NCBI GenBank assembly: GCA_902802115.1
Contig: CADCKW010000004.1
Location: 16,799 to 49,749, forward strand
Reading direction: 5' to 3'
From: an uncultured Pseudomonadota bacterium
GTDB taxonomy: Bacteria > Pseudomonadota > Alphaproteobacteria > Rs-D84
DNA length: 32,951 nucleotides
The notes under the pieces are model-generated. The model was not told the DNA's origin and searched no databases. It saw only the letters and a list, made by a program, of their open reading frames with translations. Shown here piece by piece: positions 24,268-29,782 of this stretch (positions are counted from its first letter, which is position 1; every line of letters starts with the position of its first letter). The position numbers and the translations under genes were made by a program.

Positions 24268-24343
24268 GACACTCCTTCGCGATAACCGCTCTGCATCGGG
24301 TGGCCTGCCACCCATAGCATCGCAGATGCGAAGGGTGGTTGGG
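24268..24343 (-). repeat. tRNA-end hairpin repeat, copy A
   Basis: This copy matches 26002-26077 over 76 bases with one mismatch (24287). It contains GGGTGG-CCTG-CCACCC and GCATC-GCA-GATGC hairpins. It is preceded by a separate 7-bp hairpin (24243-24270). Its right end merges with TGGTTGGGC, which on the minus strand reads GCCCAACCA, a tRNA-like acceptor end. Confidence 0.85.
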
Positions 24344-24448
24344 CACCCTGTGCAATTCGCGAACCGAATTACAGGACCTATTGTCCTTTAGTCTTGAAAT
24401 CAAGCAAACAAAAGATAAGTTGTGTCTACAGAATCTGTATCATAAAAT

Positions 24449-25009
24449 TTAAAATTTTATAAACGGTATAATCTCTGGCAATTCTGGTAAAACAAAATGT
24501 CCATATCCTGGAAAAACATGTACACGCATTGACGGAATGTTTGATATTATTTTATCACGACTTTTACCCATTTCTGATATATCATTATCAGAAACCAACA
24601 AATCAATTCCATCGATTGTTTGGTTTGCGATATTATGCATATCAAACTCTTTATAAAACCCAAAAGGGTTTGCCCCGCCAGTATCTATCCACGGTGCAAC
24701 CAACAAAATTTGCTTTACTTTCAATTCTGGGTGTAATGCCATATATTTTAATATAAATCCAGCCCCAGCCGAATGCCCTATTAAAATTGTATCGGAATTT
24801 ATTTTTTGAGAATTCATTATGTCTTCCCATTCAGAATATTTCATCATGAAAGTGTGTGCATGGGGAAATCGTGGAATCTGCATAACAATATCATGTTCTT
24901 GTTCCAGAACAAATTGCAACCATTCTTTCCATCCTTTGGTTGGGCTGTAAGTATTTTTATTCCAATCTAAATCTGGTGGTAAAACCCCATGACAAAAAAC
25001 AGCATTCAT
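24449..25009 (-). CDS. RBBP9/YdeN-type serine hydrolase (alpha/beta hydrolase)
   Basis: The 186-residue protein has the small alpha/beta hydrolase plan of the RBBP9/YdeN family: an N-terminal FCHGVLPPDLDWN loop, nucleophile elbow GHSAG (about residue 87), Asp in LLVSDND and His in FPGYGHF. The start at 25009 has AAAGGA upstream; the frame extends upstream without a start site of its own. Family members are esterase-like or of uncertain substrate. It diverges from the transglutaminase-like gene at 25093 with 83 bases between them, so both may share a control region. Confidence 0.88.
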   Translation of the reverse strand: MNAVFCHGVLPPDLDWNKNTYSPTKGWKEWLQFVLEQEHDIVMQIPRFPHAHTFMMKYSEWEDIMNSQKINSDTILIGHSAGAGFILKYMALHPELKVKQILLVAPWIDTGGANPFGFYKEFDMHNIANQTIDGIDLLVSDNDISEMGKSRDKIISNIPSMRVHVFPGYGHFVLPELPEIIPFIKF

Positions 25010-25092
25010 TGTATTTTCCTTTGATTTACTCGGCATATTATATTGACATTTCAATAAAACGCAATAAAATATCCAAAAGGAGTCATAAAAAT

Positions 25093-25635
25093 ATGACAGA
25101 TAAATATGATATTGCAAAGAAAATTTTTGATGAAAATATTGCAAAAATAGAATTATCATTCAGTCTAAATAAAATAGTTGGTCAAGATTATGTTTGTAAA
25201 ACCCCAGAACAGACTTTATCTGATGGCTACGGTTTTTGTAATGAACAGGTTGAATTGGCAGATTATATTTTTAAACAACATAATATGAAAGTTGATAAAT
25301 ATCAATTATTTGCTGTTCCTAAGGATAATGAAAATCTAATAAAAATAGATTTGGCACATTCTTTTATTGGGATACCAAATGAACAAGATTGGCTCTTATT
25401 TGAAACTGGATTCAGACATAGAAATCGCGGTGGTGTTAAAAGATTTTTTGATGAAACAGCAGGATTACAATATGTATTAAAATTGTATAATCAAAGTTTG
25501 ATTGTCACGGGGATAACAAATTTAGCATATAATTTATATAAATACGATTTTTCAGCAGTAAATAAAAAATTTTCATCATTTGCTAATCAGATTTTGACAC
25601 AGGCAAAACGCATAAATATCGAAAAGACCATATAA
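25093..25635 (+). CDS. Transglutaminase-like superfamily protein (180 residues)
   Basis: AAAAGGAGT precedes the ATG. The middle of the protein shows a likely Cys-His-acid triad in the order expected for the transglutaminase-like fold: GYGFCNEQVELADYIF (Cys about 55), LAHSFIGIPNEQDW (His about 100) and LLFETGF (Glu about 115). There is no signal peptide, so it should be cytosolic. Local composition is very AT-rich with AGA/AAA-type codons, unlike the surrounding genes, which suggests recent acquisition. Fold assignment rests on motif order only; substrate unknown. It could also be a peptidase of the same superfamily. Confidence 0.65.
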   Translation: MTDKYDIAKKIFDENIAKIELSFSLNKIVGQDYVCKTPEQTLSDGYGFCNEQVELADYIFKQHNMKVDKYQLFAVPKDNENLIKIDLAHSFIGIPNEQDWLLFETGFRHRNRGGVKRFFDETAGLQYVLKLYNQSLIVTGITNLAYNLYKYDFSAVNKKFSSFANQILTQAKRINIEKTI

Positions 25636-25636
25636 T

Positions 25637-25708
25637 CCATCGCCACAAAACAAAAAATTAAACCGCCACTTTGGGCGGTTGAATTTTTGGGCGGCCGCAG
25701 CTGGATTC
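25637..25708 (-). repeat. Direct repeat of tRNA-Gln terminator plus 3' end, left copy
   Basis: It matches 26190-26260 over about 71 bases with a few differences. It contains the terminator hairpin AACCGCC-ACTTTG-GGCGGTT and then a tRNA-Gln 3'-end fragment ending GCAGCTGGATTC. The CCA region is altered (GGGCGGCC for GGTTGGGG), so it is not a working tRNA end. Confidence 0.85.
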
Positions 25709-25722
25709 CCTCACGTGGCACA

Positions 25723-25968
25723 CTATTTCCAAAAATGCCGTTTTGAAAAAACATAACCAGAACCGCTTTTAAGGTATTTTTCGAAATCCAAAGCGGCCTG
25801 TTTAGAACTAAACGCAAAATAATTTACCAATTCCCAAGGTTTATATTTTGCCGTATGTATTGAATATCCCAAGTTGTGGTCTTTTAACCGTTTTTTTAAA
25901 TCATCAGTTTGACCAATATATCGTTGTTCTGGGTTGGAAATGCTTTTTAATAAATAAACATAAAACAT
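25723..25968 (-). CDS. GIY-YIG nuclease domain protein (81 residues)
   Basis: The compact protein is little more than the GIY-YIG domain: YVYLLKS (the GIY strand, here YVY), RYIGQTDDLKKRLKDHN (YIG with the catalytic Arg), then HTAKYKPWELVNY, and Glu in ALDFEKYLKSGSGY with a C-terminal KRHFW. Proteins of this UPF0213/YhbQ-like size are common single-domain relatives. The start at 25968 (MFYVYLL) is the family start; the frame runs on upstream only through the repeat. It is enclosed by direct repeats of the tRNA-Gln 3' end and next to hairpin repeat B, so it may be the nuclease of a small mobile element. DNA cleavage is a family inference. Confidence 0.88.
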   Translation of the reverse strand: MFYVYLLKSISNPEQRYIGQTDDLKKRLKDHNLGYSIHTAKYKPWELVNYFAFSSKQAALDFEKYLKSGSGYVFSKRHFWK

Positions 25969-26001
25969 ATTTACTTGTCCGCCTACGCCAAGGCTACGGT
26001 G

Positions 26002-26077
26002 GACACTCCTTCGCGATAACTGCTCTGCATCGGGTGGCCTGCCACCCATAGCATCGCAGATGCGAAGGGTGGTTGGG
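26002..26077 (-). repeat. tRNA-end hairpin repeat, copy B
   Basis: It matches copy A at 75 of 76 bases. A preceding hairpin GTCCGCC...GGTGGAC (25977-26004) differs in sequence from the one at copy A but keeps a 7-bp stem. Its right end runs into a 20-base fragment (26070-26089) identical to the 3' end of tRNA-Gln. Confidence 0.88.
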
Positions 26078-26089
26078 GCAGCTGGATTC
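26070..26089 (-). repeat. tRNA-Gln 3'-end fragment
   Basis: Twenty bases, TGGTTGGGGCAGCTGGATTC, are identical to 26241-26260, the CCA end and part of the T-arm of the tRNA-Gln gene on the minus strand. Unrelated sequence follows, so it is not a gene. Confidence 0.9.
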
Positions 26090-26189
26090 TTTCGCCCTGC
26101 GGGGAAACCGTAACGATTGTGGCGCGTTGTCACTTCCACAATCTACTTGTTTTCGAACCTGGCAAATTTACATTTGCCTATGGTACCGC

Positions 26190-26260
26190 CCATCGCCACA
26201 GAACCAAAAATTAAACCGCCACTTTGGGCGGTTGAATTTTTGGTTGGGGCAGCTGGATTC
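26190..26260 (-). repeat. Direct repeat of tRNA-Gln terminator plus 3' end, right copy
   Basis: This is the copy attached to the intact tRNA. It covers the terminator hairpin (26214-26240) and the last 20 bases of the tRNA. Distance to the left copy is about 553 bases. Confidence 0.85.
26214..26240 (-). terminator. Terminator of tRNA-Gln
   Basis: Read on the minus strand, AACCGCC-CAAAGT-GGCGGTT begins about seven bases after the CCA and is followed by TAATTTTT. Confidence 0.8.
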
Positions 26261-26314
26261 GAACCAACACTAGCGGAGTCAGAGTCCGATGTTCTACCAT
26301 TAAACTATGCCCCA
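26241..26314 (-). tRNA. tRNA-Gln (anticodon CTG)
   Basis: The 74-base gene has a 7-bp acceptor (TGGGGCA with TGCCCCA), D-arm with AATGGTAGAAC, anticodon stem TCGGA with TCCG and loop CTCTGAC giving anticodon CTG for codon CAG, T-arm with GGTTCGAATCC, and an encoded CCA (26241-26243). A TTGCAA-N16-TATAAT promoter lies upstream and a terminator follows. Confidence 0.95.
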
Positions 26315-26325
26315 ATATGCGCCCT

Positions 26326-26353
26326 ATTATAATTTATAATGTGCATTTTGCAA
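26326..26353 (-). promoter_or_regulatory. Promoter of tRNA-Gln
   Basis: On the minus strand TTGCAA (26348-26353) and TATAAT (26326-26331) are 16 bases apart, giving a start about 5 bases before the mature tRNA. Confidence 0.65.
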
Positions 26354-26378
26354 TTATTTTTTTAAATTCAAAAAATTT

Positions 26379-26407
26379 TTGTCTTTATCCTTTTTTCGTG
26401 ATAATAT
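26379..26407 (+). promoter_or_regulatory. Promoter of the 90-residue membrane protein gene
   Basis: TTGTCT (26379-26384) and TAATAT (26402-26407) are 17 bases apart, giving a leader of about 24 bases that holds AAAAGGA. Confidence 0.55.
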
Positions 26408-26436
26408 ATTTAACGACAACAATAAAAGGAAACGAC

Positions 26437-26709
26437 ATGGAAGCATTATCAATGATTTTAAATTCATCTATCTTAATGTATATATTTGCAATCGTATTTT
26501 TATACATCGCAATTCGCTGTTTTATATTCGGTGTTGCAAATGATACATCGATTGTGTTGCGCGTGTTGGTTGGACTGTTATTTTTATGTTTTGCGGCATA
26601 CTGCGGATATCGCGGATATACAGCCCCTGCAAAAAATTTCATAGATAATTTTTTCTTTGATTCTTGGATTGAAATGAAAAAGTTTTTTGGCTTTGTACAA
26701 AGGTTATAA
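26437..26709 (+). CDS. Small membrane protein, unknown (90 residues)
   Basis: AAAAGGA precedes the ATG at 26437. Two hydrophobic helices (about residues 8-30 and 38-60) are followed by a soluble C-terminus (FDSWIEMKKFFGFVQRL). The first helix ends in a Cys/Phe-rich turn. It lies three bases before the DUF5662-like gene and is probably cotranscribed with it. No family recognised. Confidence 0.72.
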   Translation: MEALSMILNSSILMYIFAIVFLYIAIRCFIFGVANDTSIVLRVLVGLLFLCFAAYCGYRGYTAPAKNFIDNFFFDSWIEMKKFFGFVQRL

Positions 26710-26712
26710 TCC

Positions 26713-27231
26713 ATGCAAATACCAATTGATGAAATTTTAGATTTTCATAAAAAACGCACAAATTGTCATATTAAATCATTAAATTATTTTGCAGGATTAC
26801 TCGGCTATCATTTTCCAAAGCATGATTACGATAAATTAATCAATCCTGTAATGATTGGTTATGCGTATTACAACTATGCAAAATATCATCACAACTGCAA
26901 AATTACCCCACAATATATGGACGCGTTTGACAAGGCACATGCCGAACACCACAGCACACAACCACACCATTTGGAACACTATGCGGACATTCGCGAAATT
27001 TCGCATGACACACTGATTGAAATGGTTTGCGATTGGCACAGCGCAAATTTTGAACAAACAAATATTACACACGAAGACGACTTTGAATCTGTGATGAAAT
27101 TTTTTGAAACCAAGATTGCTAACCTAGATTGGACCGATACCCAGCGCAAAACAATTATTGAAACAATTAATTTTTTGGAACAACATACCGACAGACAACA
27201 ACTGTATAAAATCTGGGCGGACGTAATATAG
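26713..27231 (+). CDS. DUF5662-like protein (possible metal-binding HD-type)
   Basis: The 172-residue soluble protein is rich in His. The segment FDKAHAEHHSTQPHHLEHYADI followed by ISHDTLIEMVCDWHSANF matches the pattern I know from DUF5662 proteins (AW..H...NPHHPEYW, then a metal-ligand-rich MCDW), which look like HD-type metal enzymes of unknown substrate. The N-terminus (HIKSLNYFAGLLGYHFPKHDYDKL) also fits. The start has no strong ribosome-binding site and is only three bases after the previous stop, so it may be coupled. Family assignment by motif memory, not by search. Confidence 0.7.
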   Translation: MQIPIDEILDFHKKRTNCHIKSLNYFAGLLGYHFPKHDYDKLINPVMIGYAYYNYAKYHHNCKITPQYMDAFDKAHAEHHSTQPHHLEHYADIREISHDTLIEMVCDWHSANFEQTNITHEDDFESVMKFFETKIANLDWTDTQRKTIIETINFLEQHTDRQQLYKIWADVI

Positions 27232-27299
27232 TTTTGCAATCATACCTATCAAAAAAACTCCTGCGATTTTATAAAATATAAATCACAGGGGTTTTATAA

Positions 27300-28379
27300 A
27301 TGAAAAAAATTTTATTATTATTTTGCATTGCAACAATATTATCAAATAATGCAAACGCATGCACAGGAATTGTTTTGCGTTCAACCGACAACGCAACGGT
27401 CACCGCACGCACAACAGATTGGGCAAACGCCGAAACAAACAACATTTACGCAATTATTCCACGCGGTCATATATCGCGTTCTGTTCTGCCAGATGGCACA
27501 GAAAACGGACTAGAATTTACCGCCAAATATGGATTTGTTGGACTGGGGCCCGAACGTCCAGAATTTATTGTTGATGGCACAAACGAAGCCGGATTAAATG
27601 CCGAATTATTTTATTTTCCTGAATCTGGCGAATATTTAAAATACGATGAAACAATGCGCAATATATCTGTTGCAGATTTACAAGTCGTATCATGGATTTT
27701 ATCAAATTTTGCGACAATTGACGAAGTTCGCGAAAACATCAACAATATTCGCATCATAAATATTTATCCTGATTCATCAACTGTGCATTGGCGCATAACC
27801 GATGCATCTGGTCGCGTCGTAGTTATGGAAATAATAAATGGCACACCGCAATTTTACGAAGACCAAATCGGTGCAATTGCCAATTCGCCAAACTTTGATT
27901 GGCAAAAAACAAACTTGAATAATTATGTAAATTTGGCACCTGGCACTGCGGGACCAACAAAACTGGGGCCCGACACATTAAAATCATTCAGCAATGGTAC
28001 AGGCATGTTGGGATTACCCGGCGATTTTTCTTCCCCATCGCGTTTTGTTCGTGCCACTTTTTTAAGTAATTGGGCAATACCACAATCCAGTGTCACAGAC
28101 ACAATACCATTGGCATTTCATATATTGAACAACTTTGATGTTCCATTGGGGTTGGATTTTGCACCTGGCAAAGCAAAAACAAATATGCCGTCTGGGACAC
28201 AATGGACGATAGCCAGCGATTTGAAAAACAAGGTTATTTATTACCACACAATGTATAACCGCACAATTCGCAAAATAGATATGAACGCAATCAATTTTGA
28301 AACCGTTCCATTTCAATCAAGTCCCCTGGACGATGTCAAAGTTGAAACAATAATTCCAGTTCAAATTAATAATGAATAA
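27300..28379 (+). CDS. Exported choloylglycine hydrolase family enzyme (bile salt hydrolase / penicillin V acylase type)
   Basis: The 359-residue protein is an N-terminal-nucleophile amidohydrolase. A signal peptide (MKKILLLFCIATILSNNANA) ends right before Cys21, so cleavage would expose the catalytic Cys. Counting from that Cys, Arg37 and Asp40 (ARTTDW) and Asn195 (NSPNF) fall at the spacing known for the family, and an Arg near 250 (SRFVRA) completes the set. Relatives hydrolyse conjugated bile acids, penicillin V or acyl-homoserine lactones; Gram-negative exported forms act in the periplasm. Which substrate applies here cannot be told. AGGGG lies about 6-8 bases before the ATG. The gene is flanked by same-strand genes with gaps of about 65 bases. 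Confidence 0.92.
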   Translation: MKKILLLFCIATILSNNANACTGIVLRSTDNATVTARTTDWANAETNNIYAIIPRGHISRSVLPDGTENGLEFTAKYGFVGLGPERPEFIVDGTNEAGLNAELFYFPESGEYLKYDETMRNISVADLQVVSWILSNFATIDEVRENINNIRIINIYPDSSTVHWRITDASGRVVVMEIINGTPQFYEDQIGAIANSPNFDWQKTNLNNYVNLAPGTAGPTKLGPDTLKSFSNGTGMLGLPGDFSSPSRFVRATFLSNWAIPQSSVTDTIPLAFHILNNFDVPLGLDFAPGKAKTNMPSGTQWTIASDLKNKVIYYHTMYNRTIRKIDMNAINFETVPFQSSPLDDVKVETIIPVQINNE

Positions 28380-28445
28380 AATTTGCCTTTTATAAATTCA
28401 ATGACTATAATTACAGGCGTCGAATTTATACCAAAGGAGCAAAAT

Positions 28446-29687
28446 ATGAAAATCAAACCATTTGCAGGCGTTCGCCCACCAAAAGATTTGGCGGCCGAGG
28501 TTGCATCACGTCCATATGACGTTTTGAATTCTGTCGAAGCCAAGGCCGAGGCTGGTGAAAAATCTTTGTTGCACATTATCAAACCAGAAATCGATTTTGA
28601 CCCAATTGCTGGCGAACACGAACAAAGAACATACGACAAAGCTGTTGAAAATTTCAAATTGTGGCAAAGCCGCGGTTGGTTAAAACAAGACGACAAAGAG
28701 ATGTATTACATCTATGCACAAACAATGGACGGTCGCACACAATACGGTTTGGTTGCCGCCGCCAATGTCGATGATTATATGTCTGGCAAAATAAAAAAAC
28801 ACGAATTAACACGTAAAGAAAAAGAAGACGACCGTATGATTCACGTTCGTATCCAAGATGCAAATTTGGAACCTGTATTCTTTGCATATCCAGATGTCGA
28901 TGAAATGAACTCTCTTGTCGCTGATTGGATAAAAAATCATGCCCCAGAATATGACTTTGTCGCCGAAGATGGTTTTGGTCACACTTTCTGGAAAATTGAC
29001 GACGACGCAACAAACGCACGCATTACCGAAATATTCAAAAATATTCCTGCGATGTATGTTGCCGACGGTCACCACAGAACAGCCGCGGCTGCACGTGTTG
29101 GCGCCGAAAAACGCGAACAAAATCCAAATCACACAGGCAATGAAGAATACAATTATTTCTTGGCTGTGATTTTCCCAGCGTCCCAATTACATGTTATCGA
29201 CTATAACCGCGTTGTCAAAGATTTAAACGGACTTTCACCTGAACAATTTATTGCTGAATTGGAAAAATCTTTTGATGTTCGCGACATGGGAACCAGCATT
29301 TACAAACCAAACGCATTACACAACTTTGGTATGTATTTAAATGGTCATTGGTATTCTTTGACGGCGAAACCTGGAACATACAACGACAATGACCCAATTG
29401 GTGTTTTGGACGTGACCGTTTTGTCGAATTTGGTATTTGATAAAATTTTGAATCTTGGTGATTTACGCACATCAAACAGAATTGATTTTGTTGGTGGAAT
29501 CAGGGGACTTGGCGAATTACAAAAACGCGTAGATTCCGGTGAAATGGTTGCTGCATTTGCACTGTATCCGGTCACAATGAATCAAATTATTAACATTGCA
29601 GACACAGGCAATATCATGCCACCAAAAACAACATGGTTTGAACCAAAATTGCGTAGCGGTTTGGTTATTCACAAATTGTCAAAATAA
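28446..29687 (+). CDS. DUF1015 family protein
   Basis: The 413-residue protein has the family hallmarks: KPFAGVRPPKDLAAEVASRPYDVLNS at the N-terminus, a central FAYPDVDE region, and ADGHHRTAAAARV near residue 205. AAAGGAG lies before the ATG at 28446. DUF1015 proteins are cytosolic, widespread in anaerobes and alphaproteobacteria, and lack a firmly assigned function; some have been linked to serine or phosphoglycerate metabolism in gene neighbourhoods, which I do not rely on. A GC-rich repeat begins at the stop codon and a bidirectional terminator follows. Confidence 0.93.
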   Translation: MKIKPFAGVRPPKDLAAEVASRPYDVLNSVEAKAEAGEKSLLHIIKPEIDFDPIAGEHEQRTYDKAVENFKLWQSRGWLKQDDKEMYYIYAQTMDGRTQYGLVAAANVDDYMSGKIKKHELTRKEKEDDRMIHVRIQDANLEPVFFAYPDVDEMNSLVADWIKNHAPEYDFVAEDGFGHTFWKIDDDATNARITEIFKNIPAMYVADGHHRTAAAARVGAEKREQNPNHTGNEEYNYFLAVIFPASQLHVIDYNRVVKDLNGLSPEQFIAELEKSFDVRDMGTSIYKPNALHNFGMYLNGHWYSLTAKPGTYNDNDPIGVLDVTVLSNLVFDKILNLGDLRTSNRIDFVGGIRGLGELQKRVDSGEMVAAFALYPVTMNQIINIADTGNIMPPKTTWFEPKLRSGLVIHKLSK

Positions 29688-29738
29688 TAATTCCGCCCCT
29701 GTGGGGAGGGGGACCGACAAAGTCGGTGGAGGGGGTAT
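29688..29738 (-). repeat. GC-rich palindromic repeat, copy 4 (inverted)
   Basis: On the plus strand it reads TAATTCCGCCCC..GGGGAGGGGG then ACCGACAAAGTCGGT and GGAGGGGGTAT, the reverse of copies 1-3. The inner hairpin CCGAC-AAA-GTCGG differs from other copies while the outer motifs are kept. It starts on the base after the DUF1015 stop codon. Confidence 0.8.
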
Positions 29739-29751
29739 TCAAGCAAAAAAC

Positions 29752-29782
29752 AAAACTCCGTCACTTTGACGGAGTTTTTTTT
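29752..29782. terminator. Bidirectional terminator between DUF1015 and the large exported protein
   Basis: AAAACTCCGTCA and TGACGGAGTTTT form a 12-bp stem with a three-base loop. A T-run follows on the plus strand and an A-rich tract (T-rich on minus) lies on the other side, so it can serve both convergent genes. Confidence 0.88.

Larger units (their letters stand above)
24153..24448. other. Repeat-filled intergenic region
   Basis: This gap of about 300 bases holds no gene. It has a terminator-like hairpin (24199-24227) identical in its stem and loop to the one after tRNA-Gln, a hairpin GTCACAC...GTGTGAC (24243-24270), repeat A (24268-24343), and a tRNA-3'-end-like stretch to about 24375. 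The remainder to 24448 shows small hairpins (AGGAC-CTATT-GTCCT near 24373) but no complete tRNA. Confidence 0.6.

Noticed and set aside
24336..24440. Possible complete tRNA on the minus strand next to repeat A
   Set aside because: A CCA-like end and GGTTCGCGAATT arm are present, but no matching 5' acceptor strand or proper anticodon arm could be found, so it is treated as a tRNA-like fragment only.
25969..26139. N-terminal extension of the GIY-YIG protein to 138 residues
   Set aside because: The extra codons run through hairpin repeat B and the tRNA fragment and are low in family similarity; the domain begins at MFYVYLL.
25848..26332. Several plus-strand frames across the repeat and tRNA region
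   Set aside because: They are translations of the hairpin repeat and of the antisense of tRNA-Gln, a well-known source of false genes.
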